Positions 8,512 through 17,624 are shown, counted from the first letter of the stretch. The stretch is 64,000 nucleotides of DNA from Halomonas sp. H10-9-1 (GCF_040147005.1 NZ_JAMSHO010000001.1:1240001-1304000), one strand, 5' to 3'. Made by a program: numbers and translations. The notes: generated by a model from the letters alone, not told the origin.

Positions 8512-9777
8512 ATGAAAACCGCATTCCGATTCGGCCGGGCGGGCCTTCTCGTCCTGGTCGCCGGCCTGTTCCTGGCCGCCTGTGGTCAGGACGAGGCACC
8601 TGCGCAGGCCCAGCAGGGCGGGCAGGAGAAGCCACCTCACTCGGTGGAAGTTGCCGAACTGATCCGCCGGGACATCGATCTGGAACGCTCCTACCCTTCA
8701 TTGCTGCGCAGCGACGACGAGGTCACCCTGGTGGCGCGCGTCACCGGCACCCTGGAGCAGCGTCACTTCGAGCCAGGCGAGATGGTGGGAAAGGGTCAGG
8801 TGCTCTACTCCATTGAGCCGGATGTCTACCAGGCGGCGGTCAACCAGCGTGAGGCCGACCTGCAGAGCGCGCGTGCCGAGCTGGAGCGCGCCCAACGCGA
8901 TGCCAGCCGCTTCGAGCGCCTGCTCAGCCAGAATTCGGTGAGCCGCCAGCAGTATGACCAGGCACGTTCCGAGCTCGGTGTGGCGCGAGCGGCGGTGGCT
9001 CAGGCCGAGGCGGCGCTGGCCAGTGCCCGGATCGATCTCGACTACGCCGAGGTCACCGCGCCGGTGTCGGGAATGATCAGCCTCTCCCGGGTCAACGTGG
9101 GCAACCTGGTGAGCAACGGCACCCAGCTTGCTACCATCACCCCGCTGGACCCGTTGGAAGTTCGTTTCCAGCTGCCCCAGCGCGATGCCTTCGAGCTGCG
9201 TCGCCAGTTGGATGACCTGGGTGCCATCGAGGAGATCCGCGCCGTGCTGCAGGTTCCCGGCCTGGACGGCGGCGATGGCGAGCCCCTCGTGGGTCGCCTG
9301 GACTTCCTCGGCTCCCGCGTGGAGGAGGCCACCAGCACGGTGCAGGCCAGTGCCACCTTCGCCAACCCCGAAGGGCGCGTGCTTCCCGGCCAGTTCGTGC
9401 GCGTGAGCCTCGAGGGGCTCAAACGCTTCGACGTGCTGGCGGTGCCCGAGATCGCCATCGGCCAGGGGCTGATGGGACCCCAGGTGTTCGTGCTCGACGA
9501 GGACAACGTGGCGCGTGCGCGGCCGGTCGACCTGGCCGAGACCGCCGGTCCCTGGCAGATCCTGAGCGGCGGCGTCGAGCCCGGAGAGCGGGTGGTGGTC
9601 GGCGACCTGGCCGGCATCGAGCCGGGTGTCACCATCGACCCGCAGCCCTTTGATGGCGAGGCCGGCGAGATCGTTGAGGAGGTCGAGGAACAGGAACGGC
9701 AGGCCGAGCAGCAGGAGATGGAAGCGGCGGACGAGTCCGGGGCTCTCGCTGAGGACGCCGAGGACGACGCCTCATGA
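8512..9777 (+). CDS. RND efflux periplasmic adaptor (AcrA-like lipoprotein)
   Basis: A 421-residue membrane-fusion protein. The signal peptide ends in lipobox LAAC (Cys about residue 24), so it is a periplasmic lipoprotein. Next come a lipoyl half motif (QRHFEPGEMVGKGQVLYSIE), a helical hairpin with the SRQQYDQARSELG motif, the second lipoyl half (VTAPVSGMISLSRVNVGNLV), a beta-barrel and a membrane-proximal domain. The last ~35 residues are a strongly acidic Glu/Gln tail that is unusual for AcrA. Its stop overlaps the acrB-like start by ATGA. A palindromic operator lies just upstream. Confidence 0.93.
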   Translation: MKTAFRFGRAGLLVLVAGLFLAACGQDEAPAQAQQGGQEKPPHSVEVAELIRRDIDLERSYPSLLRSDDEVTLVARVTGTLEQRHFEPGEMVGKGQVLYSIEPDVYQAAVNQREADLQSARAELERAQRDASRFERLLSQNSVSRQQYDQARSELGVARAAVAQAEAALASARIDLDYAEVTAPVSGMISLSRVNVGNLVSNGTQLATITPLDPLEVRFQLPQRDAFELRRQLDDLGAIEEIRAVLQVPGLDGGDGEPLVGRLDFLGSRVEEATSTVQASATFANPEGRVLPGQFVRVSLEGLKRFDVLAVPEIAIGQGLMGPQVFVLDEDNVARARPVDLAETAGPWQILSGGVEPGERVVVGDLAGIEPGVTIDPQPFDGEAGEIVEEVEEQERQAEQQEMEAADESGALAEDAEDDAS

Positions 9778-12700
9778 ATTTCTCCAACTTCTTCATCAAG
9801 CGGCCGATCTTCGCCACGGTGCTGGCGATCATCCTGACGGTAATCGGGGTGGTCAGCATGCGGGTGCTGCCCATCGAGCAATACCCCAGCGTGGTGCCTC
9901 CCACCGTTTCCGTGAATGCTCAGTTCCCCGGGGCCGACGCCGAGACGGTGGCCCAGACGGTGGCGGCCCCCCTTGCGGAGGCGATCAACGGCGTCGAGGA
10001 CATGCTCTACATGACCTCGACCAGCGCCGATAACGGCATCATGAGCCTTCAGGTCGCCTTCGACATCGGGACCGATGGCGACATCAACACTATCAACGTC
10101 AACAATCGGGTGCAGGGGGCGCTGTCGCAGCTCCCCGAGCAGGTGCAGGCCCAGGGCGTGACCGTGGAGTTGCGTTCCAGCTCGATCCTGATGCTGGTGG
10201 CGCTGATCTCGCCGGAAGGCGACTACGACAACGTCTACATGCAGAACTACGCCACCCTCAATATCCTCGACGAGCTGCGCCAGGTGCCCGGCGTCGGCGA
10301 GGCCGAGGTGCTGGGCGGCGGCGAGTTCGCCATGCGTATCTGGATGGACCCGGACAAGCTGGCCCAGTACGACCTGACGCCCACCGAGGTGGCCGCGGCC
10401 ATTCGTGCCCAGAACACCGAGGTGCCGGCGGGCAGCCTGGCCGGCACGCCCCAGAGTGACCCGCGCGCCTTCACCTATACCATCACCGCCGGCGGGCGCC
10501 TCAACAACGTCGACGACTTCCGCAACATCTTCCTGCGCACCAACCCCGACGGCTCGTCGCTGCGTCTGGATGACGTGGCGCGTATCGAGCTGGGGGCGTC
10601 ATTCTACGGGGTCGGTGCCGAGCTCAACGGCGCCACCATGACGCCGATCATCATCAACCAGCAGCCCGGGGCCAACGCCCTGGCGACGGCCCAGGCGGTC
10701 CACGACACCATGGCCGAGCTGGAGGGGCGCTTCCCGCCGGGGCTGGAGCAGGTGGTGCCTTATGACACCACCCTGTTCATCGACGCCTCCGTCAACACCG
10801 TGACCAAGGTGTTCATCGAGGCCTTCCTGATCGTCGGTGTGATTCTGTTTATCTTCCTGCAGAACTGGCGCTTCACGGTGATCGCCATGTCGGTGGTGCC
10901 GGTCTCGGTGCTGGCCACCTTCGCCGGCTTCTACATGTTCGGCTTCTCCATCAACCTGCTGACGCTGTTCGCCCTGGTGCTCTCCATCGGCATCGTGGTG
11001 GACGACGCGATATTGGTAGTAGAGAACGTCGAGCGGGTGCTCAGCGAGGACGAGGAGATCTCCGTTACCCAGGCCACCATCCGTGCCATGAAGGAGGTGG
11101 GGGGGCCGGTCATCGCCACCTCGCTGATCATGGCGGCGGTATTCGTGCCGGTGGCCTTTCTGGGCGGCTTCACGGGGCAGATCTACCAGCAGTTCGCGCT
11201 GACAGTGGCGATCTCGGTGGCCTTCTCGGCGCTGATGGCCTTGACCTTCACCCCGGCGCTGTCGGCGATCTTCATCAAGCACAAGCCGCAGATGGGCGAG
11301 TCGAAACTGATGCGCGCGATCAACACGCCGCTGCGCCTCTTCGACAGCCTGTTCGCCGGCATCACCGCCGGCTACATGTGGGTGGTCAGGGCGCTGGTGC
11401 GCTTCTGGGGGCTGGCGCTGCTGCTCACCGGCCTGATGATCGGCGGCTCCTGGTGGCTCTATCAGGCGACGCCCTCGACCCTGGTGCCCGAGACCGATCA
11501 GGGGGTGGTGCTGGCCAGCATACAGTTGCCCGATTCCGCCTCCCTGGATCGCACCGAGTCCTATATGGCCGAGCTGAGCTCCCGGATCGAGGAGATCGAG
11601 GGGGTCGAGTACAGCTCCGCGGTGGCGGGCTACGACATCCTCTCCAGCGCGGTGAATACCGCCCGGGGCGTGATGTTCATCAATATGGTGCCCTGGGAGG
11701 AGCGCGAGCTGACCGCCGATGAACTGGTAGGCCGCATCATGCAGCTGGGCGCCGAGATTCCTGGCGGCTCGGCCATGGCCTTCAACGTGCCGCCGATCAT
11801 GGGGCTCTCCACCACCGGTGGCTTCACCGGCTATCTGCAGTCCTTCGAGGGGGCCAGCTCCGAAGAGCTCTTCCAGGCCTCGGTGAAGGTGATGCAGGCG
11901 GCGGCCGAGCACCCCGCCCTGCAGCGGGTGTTCACCACCTTCAACGTCAACGTGCCGGGCTACCGTGCCGAGATCGACCAGCAGAAGGCGCTCAGCTACG
12001 GGGTGCCGCTGGAGGAGCTCAACGCCACCCTGTCGAATACCTTCGGCAACGGTTTCGTCAACTACTTCAGCTACCAGAACCGCAACTTCCAGGTCTACCT
12101 GCAGAACGAGGACGAGTTCCGCAAGACGCCGGATGACATGAGCAAGGTCTATGTGCGTGGCGGCAACGGCGAGCGTATCCCGCTCTCGGAGTTCGTGACT
12201 CTGGAGCGCCAGGCCAAGCCGGCGGTGGTGTCGCGCTTCGGTGTCTACCTGGGGGCTCAGTTCCAGGGCGGCCCGGCCGAAGGCTACAGCTCCGGCCAGG
12301 CGATCGCTGCCATGGAGAAGATCGTCGAGGAGGAGCTCGGCGGCAACTGGGGCATGGGCTGGACCGGCACCGCCTACCAGGAGAGTAAGGTGGGCAGCAC
12401 CGCCAGCCTGGCGATCATCTTCGGCCTGCTGATGGTGTTCCTGATCCTGGCCGCACAGTACGAGAGCTGGTCGCTGCCGCTGGCGGTACTGACGGCCACG
12501 CCCTTCGCCTTCCTGGGCTCCATCGGCGGTATCGCCCTGCGCGGGCTGGATACCAGCGTCTACGTGGAGATCGGCATGCTGGTGGTGGTGGGCCTGGCGG
12601 CCAAGAACGCCATCCTGATCGTCGAGTTCGCCGAGCTGCAGCGCAAGGAGCTGGGCAAGACGATCCGCGAGGCCGCCATCAGCGCCGCGGAGCTGCGCTT

Positions 12701-12953
12701 CCGTCCCATCGTGATGACCTCCGTGGCCTTTATCTTCGGCACCCTGCCGCTGGCGCTGGCTACCGGCGCCAGCGACGTCAGCAGCCACCACATCGGCACC
12801 ACGGTGGTGGTGGGCATGGCCTCGGTGGCGATACTGGGCAGCTTCTTCATCCCCAGCTTCTACGCCATGATCGCCGCCATCTCCGACTGGCTGGGACGCA
12901 AGCTGCAAGGCAAGGAGACGCAGCGCCAGGCCCCGGCATCCGAACAGGGCTAG
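9774..12953 (+). CDS. RND multidrug efflux transporter (AcrB/MexB-like)
   Basis: A 1059-residue inner-membrane pump of the HAE1 class, full length for the family. The proton-relay residues are visible: the Asp pair in GIVVDDAILVVENVERV (TM4) and the Lys in GLAAKNAILIVEF (TM10). Twelve transmembrane helices and two large periplasmic loops follow the standard pattern, including the N-terminal FIKRPIFATVLAI. The start ATG overlaps the adaptor stop. A strong hairpin terminator follows. It should export hydrophobic compounds through the TolC-like channel by proton antiport. Confidence 0.95.
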   Translation: MNFSNFFIKRPIFATVLAIILTVIGVVSMRVLPIEQYPSVVPPTVSVNAQFPGADAETVAQTVAAPLAEAINGVEDMLYMTSTSADNGIMSLQVAFDIGTDGDINTINVNNRVQGALSQLPEQVQAQGVTVELRSSSILMLVALISPEGDYDNVYMQNYATLNILDELRQVPGVGEAEVLGGGEFAMRIWMDPDKLAQYDLTPTEVAAAIRAQNTEVPAGSLAGTPQSDPRAFTYTITAGGRLNNVDDFRNIFLRTNPDGSSLRLDDVARIELGASFYGVGAELNGATMTPIIINQQPGANALATAQAVHDTMAELEGRFPPGLEQVVPYDTTLFIDASVNTVTKVFIEAFLIVGVILFIFLQNWRFTVIAMSVVPVSVLATFAGFYMFGFSINLLTLFALVLSIGIVVDDAILVVENVERVLSEDEEISVTQATIRAMKEVGGPVIATSLIMAAVFVPVAFLGGFTGQIYQQFALTVAISVAFSALMALTFTPALSAIFIKHKPQMGESKLMRAINTPLRLFDSLFAGITAGYMWVVRALVRFWGLALLLTGLMIGGSWWLYQATPSTLVPETDQGVVLASIQLPDSASLDRTESYMAELSSRIEEIEGVEYSSAVAGYDILSSAVNTARGVMFINMVPWEERELTADELVGRIMQLGAEIPGGSAMAFNVPPIMGLSTTGGFTGYLQSFEGASSEELFQASVKVMQAAAEHPALQRVFTTFNVNVPGYRAEIDQQKALSYGVPLEELNATLSNTFGNGFVNYFSYQNRNFQVYLQNEDEFRKTPDDMSKVYVRGGNGERIPLSEFVTLERQAKPAVVSRFGVYLGAQFQGGPAEGYSSGQAIAAMEKIVEEELGGNWGMGWTGTAYQESKVGSTASLAIIFGLLMVFLILAAQYESWSLPLAVLTATPFAFLGSIGGIALRGLDTSVYVEIGMLVVVGLAAKNAILIVEFAELQRKELGKTIREAAISAAELRFRPIVMTSVAFIFGTLPLALATGASDVSSHHIGTTVVVGMASVAILGSFFIPSFYAMIAAISDWLGRKLQGKETQRQAPASEQG

Positions 12954-12982
12954 CCCTGCTCGCAGTCGGGCCAGCATGACAA

Positions 12983-13010
12983 GGGGCGCCTCACGGGAGG
13001 CGCCCCCTGT
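12983..13010 (+). terminator. Terminator of the RND operon
   Basis: A perfect 10-bp stem (12983-12992 with 12997-13006) and an ACGG loop, followed by CTGTTGT. It lies 30 bases after the acrB-like stop. Confidence 0.85.
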
Positions 13011-13138
13011 TGTCATGGGCCCTTGTGCGACGGGCCATGACGCAGGTCACGGGGGGCTCGCCACGGGACGCGGCGGATCGGCTATAGTGAGGAGCAGGAG
13101 TTGATTCGTTGGCTAAACATTACCGCGAGGAGGTGGCC

Positions 13139-13807
13139 ATGCAGTTCATTGTGGAGATTGCGCTGAGTTTTCCGGTGGTGGTATTCAGCGTGCTGATGCC
13201 GCTGGTACTGCTCTACTGGGTGCTGGTGGCGTTGCGCCTGGTGCCGCTGGAACTGTTCGAGCACGACAGCCTGAAGGGGGACTACCTCTCGAGCTCGCTG
13301 GTCGCTCTGGGCTTCGCTGGGGTGCCGGCCTCCTTCTCGCTGTCGGTGCTGCTGTTGCTGGCCGCGGCCATCACCCTGGCGGTGGAGCTGCTTGGCCTGC
13401 GCTGGCTTGACCTGGGCTTCTTCCGGGTGCCGCTGGGCGTGGTGGTGCTGTGGGGCGCCTTCGCCATCGCCTCGCCGTTGGCCGCGGCTCTCTGCGGTTC
13501 GATGCGGCGCTGGTTTCACCGCCACCTGCTCGGCCACCAGCGCTGCCTGCTGGGGGAGCATGTCGAGGTACTGGCCGAACCGGATGGCGAGGGCTGGACC
13601 CGCGCCTCCCTGCTCGATGACCCGCAGCATGAGGTGCGTCTGCACGGCAAGGAGGGCAGCATGCCACGCGTCGGTGAACACCGGGTGCTGGTCAAGTATG
13701 TGGCGGAGGAGGGGGCCTATCGCAGCGTCGACGCCGGGGAGTTTCGTGAGGCGCGCTCACACCTCCACCGCCTGCGCCTTGGTGGAGGCCGCTCGGCCAC
13801 CGTTTGA
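13139..13807 (+). CDS. Small inner-membrane protein with soluble C-terminal domain (YqiJ/DUF1449-like, tentative)
   Basis: A 222-residue protein. Three to four hydrophobic segments fill the first ~120 residues; then comes a soluble beta-rich domain (about 140-200, HQRCLLGEHVEVLAEP onward) resembling the OB-fold/NfeD-like tails of YqiJ-type proteins. The ATG at 13139 has GAGGAGG upstream; the frame is open from a TTG at 13109. It lies between the efflux operon terminator and the convergent tetR-like gene, so it is probably a separate transcription unit. The family assignment is by general appearance only and its function is unknown. Confidence 0.65.
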   Translation: MQFIVEIALSFPVVVFSVLMPLVLLYWVLVALRLVPLELFEHDSLKGDYLSSSLVALGFAGVPASFSLSVLLLLAAAITLAVELLGLRWLDLGFFRVPLGVVVLWGAFAIASPLAAALCGSMRRWFHRHLLGHQRCLLGEHVEVLAEPDGEGWTRASLLDDPQHEVRLHGKEGSMPRVGEHRVLVKYVAEEGAYRSVDAGEFREARSHLHRLRLGGGRSATV

Positions 13808-13820
13808 TGGGTCTGAGTGG

Positions 13821-14429
13821 TTAGGCACGACGCATCAGGGCGAGCTGGGTATCCACCAGCTCGCGGCCCTTGGCCACCAGCGAGAAGCGCTCGTGGTTGC
13901 GCAGCCAGTCGTGGAAGAGGCCGCCGAGCATCGCCTGCATCAGCTCGGCGGCGATGACCGGCGAGAGGTCGTCGCGCAGATGGCCCAGGCGGGCGGCGCA
14001 GGCGAAGTAGTCGGCCAGCGCACCGCAGGCCTCGTCGGCCATCTCGTTCTGCATGGCCAGCGGGTCGATATCGCCAAAGAACTCGCAGCGGTGGACCAGG
14101 ATGGCGAGGACGCGCCGGTGGCGGGGTTGCTCCAGGCGCAGCAGGCTCAGTTGGATGCCTAGCCGGACGGTCTCCAGCGGTGAGGCGTCCGTGGCGCCGT
14201 TCTCTGCCACGAGTTCCTCGAAGGGCATGCGTATCCGGTCGAGCATGGCGCGAAAGAGGTCCGCCTTGTTCTTGAAATGCCAGTAGACTGCACCGCGGGT
14301 CAGGCCGGCGTGGCGGGCAATCTGTTCGAGCGAGGTGCGCGCGACGCCATTGTCGAAGAACACCTCTTCGGCGGCGCTGAGCAGTGCCTCGCGGGTGGCT
14401 TCGGCTTCGGCCTTGGTGCGTCGGGCCAT
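13821..14429 (-). CDS. TetR-family repressor (AcrR-like)
   Basis: A 202-residue regulator. The N-terminal helix-turn-helix (about residues 8-55) contains TSLEQIARHAGLTRGAVYWHF, the classic AcrR recognition region, followed by KNKADLF. The C-terminal ligand-binding domain is less conserved (AcrR-C type). It ends 13 bases from the convergent membrane gene and has its own promoter. A TTTACATGCAT half-site at 14484-14494 matches the palindrome before the acrA-like gene, suggesting autorepression and control of the pump (inference). Confidence 0.9.
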   Translation of the reverse strand: MARRTKAEAEATREALLSAAEEVFFDNGVARTSLEQIARHAGLTRGAVYWHFKNKADLFRAMLDRIRMPFEELVAENGATDASPLETVRLGIQLSLLRLEQPRHRRVLAILVHRCEFFGDIDPLAMQNEMADEACGALADYFACAARLGHLRDDLSPVIAAELMQAMLGGLFHDWLRNHERFSLVAKGRELVDTQLALMRRA

Positions 14430-14483
14430 GGGGCGAGCCTCGTGCGGGAATAGATGCCACCATTCTACCCGAACCGGCCAGCT

Positions 14484-14494
14484 TTTACATGCAT
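14484..14494 (-). promoter_or_regulatory. AcrR-like half-site upstream of the tetR gene
   Basis: TTTACATGCAT differs at one base from the left arm of the acrA palindrome (TTTACATCCAT, 8446-8456). The expected second arm (14501-14510) matches only about 5 of 10. It lies 55 bases before the tetR start, in promoter position. Confidence 0.5.
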
Positions 14495-14509
14495 GGGTGT
14501 ATGCCAGGC

Positions 14510-14681
14510 AGGGCTATCGCAGTTACCGAACCAAGGGGCGCTGGGGATAAGCCGAAGAGGAGGTCCGAGGACCAGGGACGGCCGAGGTAGCGTACAGGGA
14601 GGTATTTACAGCGCCTCCTCGTAGGCTTATCGCCAGATCAGCCCCGAGCTATCGAGCAGCCAGGCTATCTGCGATAGCCCT
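14510..14681. repeat. Nested inverted-repeat intergenic element
   Basis: The outer arms are 13-bp exact inverted repeats AGGGCTATCGCAG (14510-14522) and CTGCGATAGCCCT (14669-14681). The inner arms are GATAAGCC-GAA-GAGGAGG (14546-14563) and CCTCCTC-GTA-GGCTTATC (14614-14631), pairing over 15 bp around a 3-base internal loop. A small local hairpin GGCTATC-TGC-GATAGCC lies at 14663-14679. It looks like a REP/BIME-type dispersed palindromic unit rather than a simple terminator. The 18-mer at 14512-14529 recurs at 49445-49462. Confidence 0.7.
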
Positions 14682-14807
14682 GGTATGCCAGGAGGCCCTG
14701 TCGTCGTGCGCCAGGACGCGCCGGCGAAGTGGGTCATGCCAGCCCTCGCCAGCGTGCCTCGCGGGGCGTATAAGGAGTCGGTAAACGAAAGCGCAAGGAG
14801 TGCCCCC

Positions 14808-15839
14808 ATGGCCCGAGCCCCCTTCGACCTCGCCGGCGTGCGTGTCGCCGCCGGCAGCCGCACCCAGATCGAGGTGCCCGCTGCCAGGCTCTACACCCAT
14901 GCGCCGCTGTCGATCCCCGTGGAGGTGGTGCATGGCCGCCAGGCGGGGCCCACGCTGCTGGTGTGCGGCGGCATCCACGGCGATGAGATCAACGGCGTGG
15001 AGATCGTGCGCCGGCTGCTGCGCTCGAAGCAGCTGCAGGGGCTGCGCGGTACCCTGGTCGCCGCGCCCATCGTCAACGTCTTCGGCTTCGTGCAGCACAG
15101 CCGCTACCTGCCCGATCGCCGCGACCTCAACCGTTGCTTCCCGGGCAGCGAGACGGGCTCGCTGGGCGGGCGCATGGCGGCGCTGTTCCGTGAGGCGATC
15201 GTCGACCAGGCCACCCATATCATCGACCTGCACACCGGGGCGATCCACCGTACCAACCTGCCCCAGATCCGCGCCCAGCTGGTGGCCGGCAGCGAGACCG
15301 AGCGCATGGCCAACGCCTTCGGCGCCCCGGTGATCCTCAATGCCGAGCTGCGCGAGGGGAGCCTGCGCCACTATGCCCAGAACCGCGGCATCCCGGTGCT
15401 CACCTACGAGGCCGGCGAGGCGCTGCGCTTCGACGAGTGGGCGATCACCCCCGGGGTGCGCGGGGTGCTGCGGGTGATGCGCCGGCTGGGCATGCTGACC
15501 GGCGAGCATCGACGCCGGGCGCCGCCGGCGGCGGAGATCGCCAACGGCTCCAGCTGGGCGCGGGCGCCCATCGACGGCATCCTGCGCCCCAGGGTGCGCC
15601 TGGGGGCGCGGGTCGCCAAGGGCGACGTGCTGGGCCGGGTGGCCGACCCCTTCGGCAACGCGGAGGGGGAGGTGCGGGCCATGGCCGACGGCATCGTCAT
15701 CGGCATGAGCCGCTTGCCGCTGGCCAACGAAGGCGAGGCGCTCTTCCATATCGCCCGCTTCGATGCCATCGAGGAGGCGGAGAGCGCCATCGAGGACTTC
15801 CACTCCAGCCTGGAGCCGCCGCCCGACCCCCTGTACTGA
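14808..15839 (+). CDS. Succinylglutamate desuccinylase/aspartoacylase-family zinc hydrolase
   Basis: A 343-residue M14-like metalloenzyme. The zinc ligands are visible in GGIHGDEINGVEIV (H..E) and DLHTGA (His), as in AstE/aspartoacylase and the related DUF2817-type proteins. The C-terminal ~90 residues form a barrel-sandwich-like beta domain (APIDGILRPRVRLGARVAKGDVLG). The ATG at 14808 has AAGGAG eight bases upstream; the frame is open back to 14685 through the intergenic repeat. The reaction is probably hydrolysis of an N-acyl amino acid or similar amide; the substrate is not determinable. It stands alone, convergent with dusA. Confidence 0.82.
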   Translation: MARAPFDLAGVRVAAGSRTQIEVPAARLYTHAPLSIPVEVVHGRQAGPTLLVCGGIHGDEINGVEIVRRLLRSKQLQGLRGTLVAAPIVNVFGFVQHSRYLPDRRDLNRCFPGSETGSLGGRMAALFREAIVDQATHIIDLHTGAIHRTNLPQIRAQLVAGSETERMANAFGAPVILNAELREGSLRHYAQNRGIPVLTYEAGEALRFDEWAITPGVRGVLRVMRRLGMLTGEHRRRAPPAAEIANGSSWARAPIDGILRPRVRLGARVAKGDVLGRVADPFGNAEGEVRAMADGIVIGMSRLPLANEGEALFHIARFDAIEEAESAIEDFHSSLEPPPDPLY

Positions 15840-15869
15840 ATCGTTTGATGCCTATCGTACTGAGTGGCC

Positions 15870-16871
15870 TCAGGCCACGGCGGCGGCCTCGCGTTCGGCG
15901 ACCAGGCCCAGGGCGTCGTCGAATACCGCCAGGCTCGCGCCCTCACGATGGGCGTTCTCGGAGAGGTGACGGCGGAACTTGCGTCCGCCCGGCTGGCCCT
16001 GGAAGAGGCCCAGCAGGTGGCGGGTGAGGTGGTTGAGCTTGGCGCCCTCTTCGAGTCGTCGGGAGATATAGGAGCGCAGGGCACGGGCCGCCGCATGGCG
16101 GCTCACTGCCGGCCCCGGCTCGCCGTAGAGCGCCTCATCGACGCCGGCCAGCAGCCAGGGATTCTGGTAGGCCTCGCGGCCGACCATCACGCTGTCGACG
16201 TGCTCGAGCTGTTCGCAGCAGGCATCGAGTGTCTTCAGTCCGCCGTTGATGCCGATATGCAGCTCGGGGCGGCTCGCCTTGAGGCGATGCACCCGGGGGT
16301 AGTTGAGCGGCGGCACGTCGCGGTTTTCCTTGGGGGAGAGACCCTCCAGCCACGCCTTGCGCGCATGCACGATGAAGGTGTCGCAGCCGGCGTCGGCGAC
16401 GATATCGATGAAGCGCGAAAGATCCCTGTCCTCGTCCTGGTCGTCGATGCCGATGCGACACTTGACTGTGACCGGGATCGATACAGCCTCGCGCATGGCG
16501 CGCACGGCGGCGGCGACCTTCTCCGGGTGGCCCATCAGGCAGGCACCGATCAGGTTGTTCTGCACCCGATCGCTGGGACAGCCGACGTTGAGGTTGACCT
16601 CATCATAGCCCCACGCCTCGGCGATGGCAGCGCACTCGGCCAGCTCGCCGGCATCGCTGCCGCCCAGCTGCAGGGCGATGGGGTGCTCCACCTCATCAAA
16701 GCCCAGGAAGCGCTCGCGAGGACTACCGTGCAGGATGGCCCCGGTGGTCACCATCTCGGTATAGAGCAGGGCGTGGCGCGTCAGGGTCCGGGCGAAGGCG
16801 CGGTAGTCGCGGGTCGTCCAATCCATCATGGGCGCCACGGAGAAGGTACGGTCGAGCTGGGGCATCGGCAT
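15870..16871 (-). CDS. dusA: tRNA-dihydrouridine synthase A
   Basis: A 333-residue FMN-dependent enzyme that reduces uridines in the tRNA D-loop. The N-terminal FSVAPMMDWTTRDYRAFAR is the DusA signature, and the catalytic cysteine is in NLNVGCPSDRVQNN. FMN-binding segments include GINGGLKTLDACCEQL and VMVGREAYQNPWLL. The ATG at 16871 gives the usual family length; the frame continues to 17159 over the divergent promoter. It is convergent with the aspartoacylase-like gene and divergent from the lipoprotein gene at 16994. Confidence 0.95.
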   Translation of the reverse strand: MPMPQLDRTFSVAPMMDWTTRDYRAFARTLTRHALLYTEMVTTGAILHGSPRERFLGFDEVEHPIALQLGGSDAGELAECAAIAEAWGYDEVNLNVGCPSDRVQNNLIGACLMGHPEKVAAAVRAMREAVSIPVTVKCRIGIDDQDEDRDLSRFIDIVADAGCDTFIVHARKAWLEGLSPKENRDVPPLNYPRVHRLKASRPELHIGINGGLKTLDACCEQLEHVDSVMVGREAYQNPWLLAGVDEALYGEPGPAVSRHAAARALRSYISRRLEEGAKLNHLTRHLLGLFQGQPGGRKFRRHLSENAHREGASLAVFDDALGLVAEREAAAVA

Positions 16872-16993
16872 CACGGGTGTCGGTCGAGAAGGCGCATAGT
16901 TTATCAGTCCCCCGCGGTCAGGCCGAGGGGTGGACGACGCCAGTCCCCCGGGAGTGGTAGCCTGAGAGTTAATGACATAGTCGGAGATGGCAG

Positions 16994-17599
16994 ATGGCAA
17001 GGGCTCGATGCGCGATACTTTCGTGGGCGTTGCTGGTAGGAATGGCGCTGGCGACGGCCGGGTGCGGTGGCGAGGGCGAGCCGCCGGCGAGCGAGCCAGC
17101 CGAGACGAACTCCGCCGCCGAGACTCCTGAGCCGCAGGTTGCGCCCGAGCCCGAGGCACCCGAGGTGCCGCCCTTCGACCAGCCGGTGGCGATCGAGATT
17201 ACCTCCCGACTGGGTAGTGATCGGCGCCTGACGGTGGAGGGCGATACCAACCTGCCCGCGGCAACTCGCCTGCAGGTCATCGTGGAGAGGGAACTCAGCG
17301 GGGTGCGCTGGCGCGAGCGCGTGTCGGTGGAGGCTGGCGGTTTCGTGGCGGGTCCCTTCGGCCCCGGCAGCGGGCTGCCGGATGGTGGCTATCGCGTCAC
17401 CGTCGATGTGCAGGAGAGCAGCGTTCAGCCACGTTCGGTGCGTGACCGTCTGGGCGAGGAGAACGAGCATCTCAGCGGTCCCCTGGTGGGGCAATCCAGG
17501 CATGGCCTGGGGCAGGTGGCGAGCTTCAGCCAGCGTTTCCTGGTGGGCAGCGAGACGCGCCGTACCCACGATCGGGTGGAAGTGCTGCGGGTCGAGTAG
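16994..17599 (+). CDS. Putative lipoprotein of unknown function
   Basis: A 201-residue protein with a signal peptide and lipobox ATAGC (Cys about residue 24). A Glu/Pro/Ala-rich linker (about 25-58) leads to a beta-rich domain (about 60-140) containing ITSRLGSDRRLTVEGDTNLP. The C-terminus has charged helical segments. The linker suggests a domain held away from the membrane, presumably in the periplasm. It lies divergent from dusA, 122 bases away, and convergent with the XRE regulator. I do not recognise the family. Confidence 0.75.
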   Translation: MARARCAILSWALLVGMALATAGCGGEGEPPASEPAETNSAAETPEPQVAPEPEAPEVPPFDQPVAIEITSRLGSDRRLTVEGDTNLPAATRLQVIVERELSGVRWRERVSVEAGGFVAGPFGPGSGLPDGGYRVTVDVQESSVQPRSVRDRLGEENEHLSGPLVGQSRHGLGQVASFSQRFLVGSETRRTHDRVEVLRVE

Positions 17600-17624
17600 G
17601 CGCCCGGAGGGCGCCGCTAACCGA

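Larger units (their letters stand above)
14430..14807. other. Intergenic region between tetR and aspartoacylase-like gene
   Basis: 378 bases without a convincing gene. It contains the tetR promoter side with the AcrR-like half-site (14484-14494), a nested inverted-repeat element (14510-14681) and, at its right end, an AAGGAG ribosome-binding site for the next gene. Short open frames here are composed of the palindrome sequence and are not supported. Confidence 0.7.

Noticed and set aside
10599..13016. An 805-codon minus-strand frame opposite the acrB-like gene
   Set aside because: Antisense shadow of a certain RND transporter; low-complexity His/Gln/Arg content.
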